DNA of 51,278 nucleotides from UMGS172 sp964634675 (GTDB taxonomy: Bacteria > Bacillota > Clostridia > Oscillospirales > Acutalibacteraceae): positions 1-51,278 of the forward strand of contig CAZWLH010000004.1 of assembly GCA_964634675.1 (NCBI GenBank), written 5' to 3'. Each line of letters opens with the position of its first letter. Positions within the stretch are counted from its first letter, which is position 1. Under the pieces are notes generated by a model that had not been told where the DNA came from, searched no databases, and saw only the letters and a program-made list of their open reading frames with translations. This document shows positions 17,313 through 25,108 of the stretch, piece by piece. A program made the translations under genes and the position numbers.

Positions 17313-18146
17313 TTAATTTTCCTCTTTTCCCATATTGCTTTTAAGCTCCGAATACTCCGACAGAATGTCGTCGAAAACGTCGTAGCCGAATTTTTCCTTG
17401 ACCCTTTCCACCTGCCATTGCTTTATATTTTCGGTATGCGGATAGGGCAGCCAAAAGAGCCGCTTTGAAAAATGCCTGACAACCGTTGTTTTATGCAGAA
17501 ATTTCTGATCGTTAAAGCGTTGCGGCAGCATCATTTTCTTTGATGTTGCACGTATCAGTGCACTTTGGTCGGCAAATGGCAACTTTCGGCTTCGAAGACA
17601 GTGCCGTGCCTTTTCGAATACACCGTTTTTCCTCATTTCGGGCATATTAAAAAGCAGAACGCCGGCATTGATATAATTTCGGTTTATAAGATATTTTCCG
17701 TAATGATCCCTTGCCGCGGCGTATTCGAAGCCGTCTAAGTCTATATCGTAAAGCAGATGAATGTCTCGATTGAACATTACGTCGGCATCGAGGTACAGAA
17801 GCTTATCGGGAATGCCCCGAACCTTATCGGCCAAAAGCCTTATCAGCGTGTACGGAGAACAATATGCATTTTCATTCGGACAACCTGCAAGCTCGGCATT
17901 ATAAAGGTCGGTAACATCGTATTTCACCGCACGGTTGGACTTATTATACCGCTTCATTGCAAGATCGATACAGACTGTTTGGCGGTCGGTCAGCGGAAGA
18001 TATTCCGGCTTTATGTGCGAAACGTCCATAGTGAAAATGTGCAGGGTTATCGGCTCACTTGACTCTGTACGCTTCATAACCGACAGTATACAGGTCAATA
18101 TGCCGTCAAATACATTTTTTTTTCCGCACATCAGCAGATCAACCAT
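17313..18146 (-). CDS. GT8 family glycosyltransferase
   Basis: Stand-alone retaining glycosyltransferase of about 277 residues: N-terminal VDLLMCGKKNVFDGILTC, DxD motif in LLYLDADVMFNRD, NRNYINAGVLLFNM and a FADQSALI segment. It resembles the GT8 half of the next gene in outline, although the sequences are clearly distinct. Three ATGs occur at 18155, 18152 and 18146; the AAGG ribosome binding site abuts the first, so the third (nine-base spacing) is preferred. It overlaps the upstream acyltransferase stop by eight bases, implying translational coupling. Acceptor unknown; the acyltransferases on either side suggest a lipid. Confidence 0.85.
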   Translation of the reverse strand: MVDLLMCGKKNVFDGILTCILSVMKRTESSEPITLHIFTMDVSHIKPEYLPLTDRQTVCIDLAMKRYNKSNRAVKYDVTDLYNAELAGCPNENAYCSPYTLIRLLADKVRGIPDKLLYLDADVMFNRDIHLLYDIDLDGFEYAAARDHYGKYLINRNYINAGVLLFNMPEMRKNGVFEKARHCLRSRKLPFADQSALIRATSKKMMLPQRFNDQKFLHKTTVVRHFSKRLFWLPYPHTENIKQWQVERVKEKFGYDVFDDILSEYSELKSNMGKEEN

Positions 18147-18933
18147 CGACATCATCCTTTTTGATATATTTTATTACCTCACAGTCGGAGGCCTCGGCGC
18201 GGCGGCACATTGTGTCATACACTCTGCTGCGAAGCTCACTCTTTTGAGCCTGCTTTGAGAGACTCTCATCGGCATAAAACGGTCCGTCGATGTATGTGAC
18301 TATGCGAGGACGCTTTCTGTGCCTGCGCTTTTTATAGGTGTTCGTAAAGCAAAAAACAGGCGCACCCGATTTTACCGGATAGTGAAACGATGTGTCGGGG
18401 AACGGGCGGATTTTGGTATAAAACGGCCATATGTGGGCTTCCGGATATATGACCACACCGTGTCCCTCGGCTATTCTGCGGTCAACGGTTTCCAAGAAGT
18501 GACGGTAGGCAGTTTTATCATCGGGCAGAGGAAGTGCGCCGAGCGACGGTGTTATTTTGCCGAGAAACGGCATTGAAACATTGTTGGGATGAACTATAAC
18601 GTAATTCGTTTTCGGAAAGTTTATCACGTTGGGTATAAACGGGTCGCCTATGACCTGAGTGTGATTGCCGTAAAGGAAGTATCCCCTTTTGCCGACCGTT
18701 TTAAGCTTTTCGCTGCCGACTGTTTTTTGCCCGAATACCGCCTTTGAATAGAGAAATGCTATCGGCGTTGCGACGATCCTGTACCAAAAGAAGTGCGTTA
18801 AACGCTTGAAGCGCGAATCGCGGCAGTAAACATAGCTCCCGTCGATTTTTCTCGGCTCGATGACCGCCTCGAAAAACTCATCGTTCAGCTCATCGGTATA
18901 ATATATAACGCGCCGCTTATCCAATTCACACAC
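18139..18933 (-). CDS. PlsC-type 1-acylglycerol-phosphate acyltransferase family protein
   Basis: 264-residue member of the lysophospholipid acyltransferase family, membrane-associated. It has the expected order of motifs: YFLYGNHTQVIGDPF, HPNNVSMPFLGKITPSLGALPLP, VVIYPEAHIW and VKSGAPVFCF. The catalytic motif reads H-T-Q-V-I-G-D, so His and Asp are separated by five residues rather than the canonical four, a departure worth noting (the fusion protein in this operon keeps HX4D). The GTG start at 18933 is five bases after GGAGG. First gene of the three-gene operon, with a good promoter at 18955-18983. Confidence 0.85.
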   Translation of the reverse strand: MCELDKRRVIYYTDELNDEFFEAVIEPRKIDGSYVYCRDSRFKRLTHFFWYRIVATPIAFLYSKAVFGQKTVGSEKLKTVGKRGYFLYGNHTQVIGDPFIPNVINFPKTNYVIVHPNNVSMPFLGKITPSLGALPLPDDKTAYRHFLETVDRRIAEGHGVVIYPEAHIWPFYTKIRPFPDTSFHYPVKSGAPVFCFTNTYKKRRHRKRPRIVTYIDGPFYADESLSKQAQKSELRSRVYDTMCRRAEASDCEVIKYIKKDDVDG

Positions 18934-18954
18934 CTGCCTCCGCCTTTTGATTTA

Positions 18955-18983
18955 ATTTTATCCCGATACCCTCGGAATATCAA
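18955..18983 (-). promoter_or_regulatory. Promoter of the acyltransferase-glycosyltransferase operon
   Basis: Read on the minus strand: TTGATA, exactly 17 bases, TAAAAT, ending about 20 bases before the GTG start of the first gene. Confidence 0.6.
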
Positions 18984-19033
18984 CCTACCGCTGTTTTCGG
19001 AGGTATAATCCGCACCGCAAGTACGGTAGAGTA

Positions 19034-19068
19034 CAAAAAACGCCGTCTCCACTGTCGGTAGAGACGGC
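19034..19068 (-). terminator. Hairpin with T-run on the minus strand
   Basis: GCCGTCTC / GAGACGGC stem (19042-19049, 19061-19068) with TTTTTT following on the minus strand. It lies between the tRNA gene and the acyltransferase promoter and may be a second terminator for the tRNA. Its loop contains one copy of ACTGTCGGTAGAG. Confidence 0.55.
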
Positions 19069-19165
19069 ATTTTCGCATATTCGGCGATCGGCGAAGGGCA
19101 GATATCATCGAAAAACACATCGAATGAGTGATGAATATTGAAAATTTAAAATAATAATACAAAGC

Positions 19166-19200
19166 AAAAATCCTGCCGAAAATAATCGACAGGATTTTTT
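19166..19200 (-). terminator. Terminator downstream of tRNA-Ala
   Basis: On the minus strand AATCCTGTCGA / TCGGCAGGATT (one G-T pair) followed by TTTTT. An additional perfect nine-base-pair hairpin (AATCCGAAC / GTTCGGATT, 19220-19244) lies between it and the tRNA 3' end. Confidence 0.75.
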
Positions 19201-19253
19201 GGTGGAAGTTTACTTCTCAAATCCGAACCCACCTTGTTCGGATTATACTCTAA

Positions 19254-19329
19254 TGGTGGAGACGATGAGGATCGAACTCACGACCTTACGGATGCGAACC
19301 GTACGCTCTCCCAGCTGAGCTACGCCCCC
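19254..19329 (-). tRNA. tRNA-Ala, anticodon CGC
   Basis: The minus strand folds as a full cloverleaf of 76 bases including an encoded CCA: acceptor GGGGGCG / CGTCTCC, D arm GCTC..GAGC, anticodon stem TACGG / CCGTA with loop TTCGCAT (anticodon CGC, reads GCG), variable loop AGGTC and T arm with TTCGATC. The acceptor contains the G3-U70 wobble pair, the major alanine identity element, which confirms the assignment. It is an isolated tRNA gene with its own promoter and terminator. Confidence 0.95.
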
Positions 19330-19384
19330 ACATCGGATTAAAGCGGAATATGCACCGGTTCGGATGCCTCTTTCCGCTTTAAGT

Positions 19385-19413
19385 ATTTTACCACTTAATT
19401 ATCAAAAAAGCAA
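19385..19413 (-). promoter_or_regulatory. Promoter for tRNA-Ala
   Basis: On the minus strand TTGCTT, 17 bases, TAAAAT, about 55 bases before the mature tRNA 5' end. Confidence 0.5.
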
Positions 19414-19443
19414 GTACTGTTTTCCGAAAATACGGCCGATTGC

Positions 19444-20052
19444 TTATTTTTTTGAAGCTCTGCGAGAACGCGTCCTGATACGTGACCAAAGCAGGATTAT
19501 AACCTGTCCGGGCACGCCGACCACAAACAGCAGCCATATGCCGAATTTCAGAAGCGTTATACACAGTGCCGCCAAAAGTGACCACATCAAAAGTGAAATT
19601 ATCAAAAAGTTTCGGCGGCGGTTGAACCATATCGAATTGAATACCAACCAGACGATCATACTGACGGGAACGGCATAAACAAAGCAGAGCCAATGTGCCC
19701 TAAGGTTGGTTGCGGTGTCAAGAATGAAGAACACAAAGGTTGCGATAAACCACACAAACACTATGCTTATACCTGTTATGATGCCACGGTTGTTGCGCTT
19801 GCGGCGGTTGACCGTCACTGCCTGTTCTTTATCGAAGGTATGATCGACCTTAAGCAGATAGTCGACCATAACACCGAACATATCGGCTATTGTTTTGAGC
19901 ACGGTTATGTCGGGCATAGACTCGGCACGCTCCCACTTCGAGACTGCCTTGTCGGAATAATTGAGCTTTTCGGCAAGCTCGGCCTGTGTCATTCCGGCGC
20001 CCGTTCTAAGGTCGACGATATTTTTCGCAATTACGGATTTTAAGTCTTCCAC
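19444..20052 (-). CDS. XRE-family regulator with C-terminal membrane domain
   Basis: The 202-residue protein begins with a helix-turn-helix (about 5-60: AKNIVDLRTGAGMTQAELAE, KAVSKWERAESMPD), followed by a basic linker and about four hydrophobic helices (residues about 90-185), ending in a strongly basic tail. The regulator is therefore probably tethered to the membrane. GTG at 20052 is chosen over an upstream in-frame ATG (20097) because GGGAG lies six bases before it and the helix-turn-helix starts directly after. Target genes unknown; it diverges from degV across a 227-base region with an inverted-repeat cluster at 20133-20169, which may be its own operator. Confidence 0.85.
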   Translation of the reverse strand: MEDLKSVIAKNIVDLRTGAGMTQAELAEKLNYSDKAVSKWERAESMPDITVLKTIADMFGVMVDYLLKVDHTFDKEQAVTVNRRKRNNRGIITGISIVFVWFIATFVFFILDTATNLRAHWLCFVYAVPVSMIVWLVFNSIWFNRRRNFLIISLLMWSLLAALCITLLKFGIWLLFVVGVPGQVIILLWSRIRTRSRRASKK

Positions 20053-20132
20053 GGCTTTCTCCCATATTTCTGTTTTAGCAATTACAGTATAACACATTTA
20101 TTCTCGCATTTCAAGTGCTGTTTTTGGACAAT

Positions 20133-20169
20133 TCTACTGTCGGTAGAGTTGCGTTTTCCACACTCTACC
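20133..20169. promoter_or_regulatory. Possible operator: inverted repeats in the XRE-degV intergenic region
   Basis: TCTAC-TGTCG-GTAGA (20133-20147) is a near-perfect dyad, and GGTAGAG (20142-20148) is inverted as CTCTACC (20163-20169) after 14 bases. The 13-mer ACTGTCGGTAGAG recurs at 19051-19063, and CGGTAGAG again at 19024-19031. Binding by the XRE regulator is inference. Confidence 0.35.
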
Positions 20170-20279
20170 ACCCCCAACTCAAACAGTTGACCGAGGAAAA
20201 TCATCTGTTCAGTGACTAAACGTCTTAAATGTAGTATCATAATGGTATCATCAGCGAATTTACGGAGGACTGCTTCACT

Positions 20280-21146
20280 ATGAATGATTTTTGTATTTTC
20301 ACCGACTCGGCCTGCGACCTCGGCGTTGAAAGACTCGAGCAAATGGGTGTTAAATCGTTGAGCCTTACGCTGACCTTTAACGGCGACGAGACGGAATATT
20401 TGAACGATAACGTCGATACCAAGGATTTTTACGACAAGATGAGAAACGGTATGACCGCCAAAACCTCGGCAGTCAATATAGAGACCTTCAAGGCCGCCTT
20501 TGAGGAGGAGCTTAAGGCAGGCAGAGATGTTCTTTACATTGCTTTTTCATCGGGTCTCAGCACGACCTACAACTCGGGACGTCTTGCCTGTGAGGAGCTT
20601 TGCGAAAAGTATCCCGACCGCAAAGCTATGGCCATCGATACCCTTTCAGCCTCGGCAGGCTTCGGTATGCTTCTGACCCTTGCGGTAAAGGAAAAAAACA
20701 ACGGCGCCACGATCGAGGAGACCGCTAAGTTTGTTGAGGACACAAGGCTCCACCTCTGCCATTGGTTCACGGTTGACGACCTTGTTTACCTCAAGAGAGG
20801 CGGCCGCATCAGCCCTACTGTTGCTTTTGTCGGCGGCTTGCTCGGAATAAAGCCTGTCCTCCATATGGACAACGAGGGACATCTTGTCAGCCGTTACAAG
20901 GTCAGAGGCCGCAGTGCCGCTATAAAGGCACTTGCCGATAAAATAGGCGAGCTCGGCATCGACAGCACAAAGGGTCCCGTTTACATTTGCCACGGTGACT
21001 GTGAGGAGGATGCGGCGACCCTTGCCGAAATTATCAAAAACACCTACGGCATCGAGACCGAGGTCACTGTTTTCGTCGGTCCCGTAATCGGCGCACATTC
21101 GGGTCCCGGTACGCTTGCCGTCTTCTTCTTGGGAAAGGAAAGATGA
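20280..21146 (+). CDS. DegV family fatty-acid-binding protein
   Basis: 288-residue two-domain DegV protein. Family members bind a long-chain fatty acid and in Gram-positives act with fatty acid kinase (FakB role) to make acyl-phosphate for phospholipid synthesis; which lipid this one uses is unknown. Seen are N-terminal CIFTDSACDLG, the TSAVNIETF segment, IAFSSGLSTTYNS, MAIDTLSASAGFGML (the motif that contacts the carboxylate), VDDLVYLKRGGRISP and GPVIGAHSGPGTLAVFF. ATG at 20280 follows GGAGG. Followed closely by the hemolysin III gene, so probably co-transcribed. Confidence 0.92.
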   Translation: MNDFCIFTDSACDLGVERLEQMGVKSLSLTLTFNGDETEYLNDNVDTKDFYDKMRNGMTAKTSAVNIETFKAAFEEELKAGRDVLYIAFSSGLSTTYNSGRLACEELCEKYPDRKAMAIDTLSASAGFGMLLTLAVKEKNNGATIEETAKFVEDTRLHLCHWFTVDDLVYLKRGGRISPTVAFVGGLLGIKPVLHMDNEGHLVSRYKVRGRSAAIKALADKIGELGIDSTKGPVYICHGDCEEDAATLAEIIKNTYGIETEVTVFVGPVIGAHSGPGTLAVFFLGKER

Positions 21147-21153
21147 TCTCTTA

Positions 21154-21825
21154 ATGGAAAGAACCAAGCTTCGCGATCGTGTTATGCCCGATTACACGAA
21201 GGGTGAAGAAATATTCAATATGGTATCCCATATTGTCGGCGGTGCATTGGGAATTGTCGCACTTGTTCTGTGCGTTGTAAAATCGGCACTTTTCGGCGAT
21301 GCCTACGACGTGGTAGGCAGTGCGATATACGGTGCGGCAATGGTAATGCTTTACACCGTGTCAAGCGTCTATCACGGACTGCACGTTAATATGGGCAAGC
21401 GTGTTATGCAGGTCATCGATCACTGCACGATATACCTTTTGATAGCCGGAACCTACACGCCGATACTGCTTTCGGCAATACGGGAGCACGCTCCCGTAAC
21501 GGCGTGGGTGCTTTTCGGAGTTGAGTGGGGCTTTGCAGCCTTGGCCGCAACCTTCACGGCGATCGATCTTAAAAAATATTCCAAATTCTCTATGCTTTGC
21601 TACATCGGTATGGGTTGGGGTATTGTTTTTGCCGCAAAGGATGCCATAGCATCGATTGATACTTGGGGTCTTATATTCTTGCTTTTGGGCGGAATAGCAT
21701 ATACCGTCGGTGCGGTTCTTTACGAAGTCGGAAAAAAGCACCGCTATATGCACTCGGTTTTTCACTTGTTTGTGGTTTTGGGCAGTCTGCTTCAATTCTT
21801 TACAATAATATTTTGGGTAATATAA
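21154..21825 (+). CDS. Hemolysin III family (PAQR-like) membrane protein
   Basis: Seven-helix membrane protein of about 223 residues. Conserved family positions are visible: SSVYHGL after helix 2, IDHCTIYLLIAGTYTPI in helix 3, GGIAYTVGAVLYEVGK, and the C-terminal HSVFHLFVVLGS. The Ser/His/Asp/His set is the proposed metal site of the PAQR/alkaline-ceramidase superfamily. Start taken at ATG 21154, seven bases after the degV stop; an in-frame ATG further upstream at 21115 would overlap degV and add unrelated residues. The usual automatic name hemolysin is historical; the physiological function is unclear. Confidence 0.88.
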   Translation: MERTKLRDRVMPDYTKGEEIFNMVSHIVGGALGIVALVLCVVKSALFGDAYDVVGSAIYGAAMVMLYTVSSVYHGLHVNMGKRVMQVIDHCTIYLLIAGTYTPILLSAIREHAPVTAWVLFGVEWGFAALAATFTAIDLKKYSKFSMLCYIGMGWGIVFAAKDAIASIDTWGLIFLLLGGIAYTVGAVLYEVGKKHRYMHSVFHLFVVLGSLLQFFTIIFWVI

Positions 21826-21826
21826 A

Positions 21827-21862
21827 AGCTGAAGTGAGCCTGGTCTCACTTCAGCTTTTTTC
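21827..21862. terminator. Bidirectional terminator that contains the ygjP stop codon
   Basis: AAAAGCTGAAGTGAG / CTCACTTCAGCTTTT, 15-bp inverted repeat with T-runs both ways. The TGA stop and last codons of the minus-strand hydrolase are part of the stem. Confidence 0.85.
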
Positions 21863-22358
21863 TTCTTTCTTTATGATCCGGCATAAAGCTTTCAATGTAT
21901 TTCCAAAAATCCTTGCTGTGATTGTGGTGCTTTATATGAGCTATTTCGTGGAGCACGACATAGTCGATAACATCGTCGGGATAGCTCATGAGAAGATAGG
22001 AAAAGCATATTGCATTTTTACCGCTGCAGCTTCCGAACCGTGTTTTTGCCGAGGTTATCTTAACACTGCTCGGCACAAGCCCCGTCAGTAAAGAAAAGTA
22101 TTTGACCCTGCCGGGCAATATATCCTGTCCTTTTTTGCGTAAGGCTTCGGCCTCTTCCTTTGTCGGCTCGGGATGGCGCTGCCGTCTGAGCCTTTGATTT
22201 TCCTGCGCTTTTTCGATCCAACCCGATTGCTTGGCCACAAACTCTTCAAGCTCGGCATCGCTTACGGAAAACGGCGCACGCACCAGAACCTGACCGCCGA
22301 GCTTGACCTCGATCGATACACTCCGCCTTGAGGAGCGTATCACCTTATAGCCATTCAA
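21846..22358 (-). CDS. YgjP-like (DUF45/M48-related) metal-dependent hydrolase
   Basis: 170-residue putative zinc metallopeptidase. The gluzincin motif is visible as HEIAH in VVLHEIAHIKHHNHS, with a third His downstream; the preceding TRFGSCSGKNAICFSYLLMSYP is the family's substrate-side beta element. The start is TTG at 22358, which overlaps the EamA stop as TTGA with AGAGG seven bases before; there is no suitable in-frame ATG. Function is undefined for the family. Its stop codon lies inside the terminator stem. Confidence 0.88.
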   Translation of the reverse strand: MNGYKVIRSSRRSVSIEVKLGGQVLVRAPFSVSDAELEEFVAKQSGWIEKAQENQRLRRQRHPEPTKEEAEALRKKGQDILPGRVKYFSLLTGLVPSSVKITSAKTRFGSCSGKNAICFSYLLMSYPDDVIDYVVLHEIAHIKHHNHSKDFWKYIESFMPDHKERRKKLK

Positions 22359-23305
22359 GCCTTGACCTCTTTTTTGAAAAGCTTGGCGACCAAACGGTCG
22401 GCAAACGGGGTCACGACAATGAAAATCGCTATCATCATAAGCAGAGAACCGACCGCTTCACGCCAGGTCGGCATTTTTCCGTAGAATATGCAGGCCGTGA
22501 CCATTGCGAAGAGCGATTCGAGACTCATTATCAAGCTTGCAACGGTGGCTTCGGCATAGCGTTGGCTTATGATCTGAAGCGTAAAGGCAACGCCCGAGGA
22601 CATAACGCCGCAATAGAGAAGCGGCAAGGCGGCATCCGAAATACTTGCAAGAGACACGGTGTCACGCTCGAAAATCAGCATAAGCGTGCCCGATATAACG
22701 GCAGCCGTAATAAACTGCACCGCCGAAAGTGCCACAGCATCGACAGCTACGGCAAATTTGTCGACAACTATGATATGTATTGCGAACGCAAGAGCACACA
22801 TAAGCAAAACAGTATCGCCGGCCGAGACCGTGAATCCGTCCTTAACGCTTATGAAATAAAGTCCCATAACCCCTATCACCATAGCGAATACGGTCGAAAA
22901 TCTGAGCTTTTGACCGAAAATCACCGAAATGAACGGAACGAAAATTATATACATAGCCGTGATGAATCCGGCCTTGCCCGAGCCGCCCTCATACAGCTCG
23001 GCGTTGAACATTATGCCGAACTGTTGCAAATTAGAGGCGAGCGACATAGCTATACCGCACAGCACACCGCCGATAATAAGCTTCTTTGATAAGAGCTTTT
23101 CCTTTATTCCGCTTTTTTTCTCTCGGCCTTTTTTGAGTATCAGCGCAAGCGGAACAAGCATAAATATTGCGATAACGGCACGCAGGCAGTTTACGGTGAA
23201 TGAGCCGAGGTGCTTTGCGGCTTCCTCTTGAGCGACAAAGGTGCTGCCCCAAAATACCGTCGCAAAAAGGAGCATTATGCCGCCCTTGAGATTGTTTTTG
23301 TTCAT
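22355..23305 (-). CDS. EamA/DMT superfamily exporter
   Basis: 316-residue integral membrane protein with ten predicted helices in two repeated halves, each starting with an EamA-type segment (MLLFATVFWGSTFVAQ, and LCALAFAIHIIVVDKFA). The family exports metabolites such as amino acids or cysteine; specificity cannot be read from sequence. It lies five bases after the phosphohexomutase and overlaps the YgjP gene by four bases, so it is the middle gene of a minus-strand operon. Confidence 0.88.
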   Translation of the reverse strand: MNKNNLKGGIMLLFATVFWGSTFVAQEEAAKHLGSFTVNCLRAVIAIFMLVPLALILKKGREKKSGIKEKLLSKKLIIGGVLCGIAMSLASNLQQFGIMFNAELYEGGSGKAGFITAMYIIFVPFISVIFGQKLRFSTVFAMVIGVMGLYFISVKDGFTVSAGDTVLLMCALAFAIHIIVVDKFAVAVDAVALSAVQFITAAVISGTLMLIFERDTVSLASISDAALPLLYCGVMSSGVAFTLQIISQRYAEATVASLIMSLESLFAMVTACIFYGKMPTWREAVGSLLMMIAIFIVVTPFADRLVAKLFKKEVKA

Positions 23306-23310
23306 TAAAT

Positions 23311-24837
23311 TTACTCCTCTTCGGGCTCGTTCAAATACTCACGCAGAGCATCGGTATTGAGGAAGCGGCAGTTGAAGAAGAATTCGGAAATCTGCTCGAG
23401 GATTTTTCTCACTCCGCCCTTTTCGTCACTTTCAATGTTCATCGGCATTACGGGATCGTGCACCGAAAGGCGCAGCAAAAACCATCCGTCACCGACCGAC
23501 ACTCTTATACCCTCTCGGTTATCGTCGGCTATCTTATAGCCCTCGTCGGCCTTGGCTTCGCAGTAGCGCTCCAAGCCCTCAATGACACATTCGCCGTAGG
23601 AGCGGAAATCCTCAACCTCGATGTTGAAACGGATCTCCTTGGCTTCGGCAGGCATTTTAAGCTTGGAGGTGAGGTCGGAGATGCTCTTTCCCTCACGGCC
23701 GAGCTTGGCCATTTTTATGATTATCTTGGTCACAAGATATGCACCGTCATCAAGGAAGTAGTTTTCCTTCAAAGCGGCGTGACCCGAGGTCTCGATTGCG
23801 AGCGGAGCATTTACTCCCTCATTGCAAAGGCGAACGGCCTCGTTGATGACATTCTTATAGCCTCTTTTAAAACGGTGATGCTTACCGCCGAGTTCATCCT
23901 CGATAAAGGTCTTAATTCCAGAGGAGGTGACACTGTCGGTGACTATCGTGGAGCCGGGCTCGTTTTCAAGCACGATAGCGGCGGCAAGAGCGACAAGACG
24001 GTTGCGGTTTATCTCAACACCGTCGGGGTCGACACAGCCTGCACGGTCAACGTCGGTATCGAAGATGACACCGAGATCGGCACCCGAATCAAGCACAGCA
24101 TCGCTTATGCTTGCCATTGCGGCTTCGTTTTCGGGATTCGGAATATGGTTGGGGAACATACCGTCGGGCTCCAAAAATACACTGCCCGAGGTATCGGCAC
24201 CGAGTGCGGCCAAAACCTTGTCGGCATAGAAGCCGCCTGCACCGTTGCCTGCATCGACAACGATATGATAGCCCTTAAGGGGCTGCTGCTCCTCGGCGAC
24301 ACCGAGCTCACGGCAGATAAGCTCTCTGAGCCCTGCGGCATACTCGGTCATAAAATCGTATGTAGTTACCTTGCCCGTTTCGGCTCCGACTGCGGCTTCG
24401 CCCTTTTCGGCCGCTTCGATTATCTCAACGATATCGGAGGAGTCGAGTCCGCCGGAGGGAAGGAAAAATTTCAGTCCGTTGCGGTCGGCCGGATGATGGC
24501 TTGCGGTGATCTGAACGGCACCGTCACAGCCTGCCTTGACCGTTGTCATAAACATTGCCGGTGTTGATGAAAGACCGCAATCAAGCACCGAAACACCTGC
24601 ATCGCAAAGTGCCTTTATTACCTGTGCCTTGATTTTTTCGGCGGTGATTCTTGAATCGTGGCCGACCGAAACGGTCAGCTCGGCGGCCTTTTTGCCCGAA
24701 TGTCTTTCGAGGAAAGGCACAAAAGCGGCGGTTATGTCATAAACCGCCTGATCGGTGAGGTTTACCTCATTTTCGAATATATCGCTTGCATAACCTCTTA
24801 CGTCGGAACCGGATTTGAGCTCTTTGTAATCCTTCAT
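23311..24837 (-). CDS. Phosphomannomutase/phosphoglucomutase
   Basis: 508-residue alpha-D-phosphohexomutase, interconverting hexose 1- and 6-phosphates for nucleotide-sugar synthesis. Four-domain layout with the phosphoserine loop ITASHHPADRNG (family usually TASHNP), metal loop FDTDVDRAG (Asp ligands), sugar-recognition ETSGHAALKENYFLDDGAY (family ETSGH), and a C-terminal phosphate-binding segment near DNREGIRV. ATG at 24837 follows AGGAGAA. Gluco- versus manno-preference is not decidable here. Preceded by a 46-residue membrane protein gene nine bases upstream. Confidence 0.93.
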   Translation of the reverse strand: MKDYKELKSGSDVRGYASDIFENEVNLTDQAVYDITAAFVPFLERHSGKKAAELTVSVGHDSRITAEKIKAQVIKALCDAGVSVLDCGLSSTPAMFMTTVKAGCDGAVQITASHHPADRNGLKFFLPSGGLDSSDIVEIIEAAEKGEAAVGAETGKVTTYDFMTEYAAGLRELICRELGVAEEQQPLKGYHIVVDAGNGAGGFYADKVLAALGADTSGSVFLEPDGMFPNHIPNPENEAAMASISDAVLDSGADLGVIFDTDVDRAGCVDPDGVEINRNRLVALAAAIVLENEPGSTIVTDSVTSSGIKTFIEDELGGKHHRFKRGYKNVINEAVRLCNEGVNAPLAIETSGHAALKENYFLDDGAYLVTKIIIKMAKLGREGKSISDLTSKLKMPAEAKEIRFNIEVEDFRSYGECVIEGLERYCEAKADEGYKIADDNREGIRVSVGDGWFLLRLSVHDPVMPMNIESDEKGGVRKILEQISEFFFNCRFLNTDALREYLNEPEEE

Positions 24838-24846
24838 TTTCTTCTC

Positions 24847-24987
24847 CTATCCAATGCCGCCGAACATAACCTCTGCGCCGAAATAACCGATAAATATCAG
24901 TGACAGCGCTATCAAGGTCCAAAGCGCCGATTTCAGAAACAGTCGGCCTCGTCCCGCGGATCTTATGTTATTTTCCTTATTTTCCAT
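24847..24987 (-). CDS. Small single-helix membrane protein (46 aa)
   Basis: ATG at 24987 is preceded by AGGTGA with good spacing. The 46 residues comprise a polar, basic N-terminus (MENKENNIRSAGRGR), one hydrophobic helix (about 16-36) and a short GGIG tail. The open frame extends further upstream, but that part lacks a ribosome binding site and overlaps the divergent promoter. Nine bases separate it from the phosphohexomutase start, so the two are very likely co-translated. I do not recognise the family. Confidence 0.6.
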   Translation of the reverse strand: MENKENNIRSAGRGRLFLKSALWTLIALSLIFIGYFGAEVMFGGIG

Positions 24988-25054
24988 TATATCACCTGCT
25001 TTCAGTACCTTATTATTGACCGAAAACAGGAAAATAATACACTTCTTTAAAATT

Positions 25055-25084
25055 TTGCACCGCCGACGGCATTTTTTATATAAT
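25055..25084 (+). promoter_or_regulatory. Promoter for the MecA-like gene
   Basis: TTGCAC (25055-25060), 18 bases, TATAAT (25079-25084), 24 bases before the start codon. Confidence 0.55.
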
Positions 25085-25108
25085 GTAGTTATACGGAGGT
25101 GCTTATTT

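Noticed and set aside
18885..19118. A 77-codon minus-strand frame running through the acyltransferase promoter into the gene start
   Set aside because: The translation looks somewhat protein-like, but it has no ribosome binding site, contains a terminator hairpin and the downstream promoter, and overlaps a gene start. Perhaps a dispersed repeat that happens to be open; not supportable as a gene.
23458..24567. Long open frame antisense to the phosphohexomutase (369 codons, plus strand)
   Set aside because: The minus-strand gene has full family motifs; the antisense frame has no ribosome binding site, no recognisable motifs and a Cys/Gly/Thr-heavy composition typical of shadow frames in GC-balanced codon usage.
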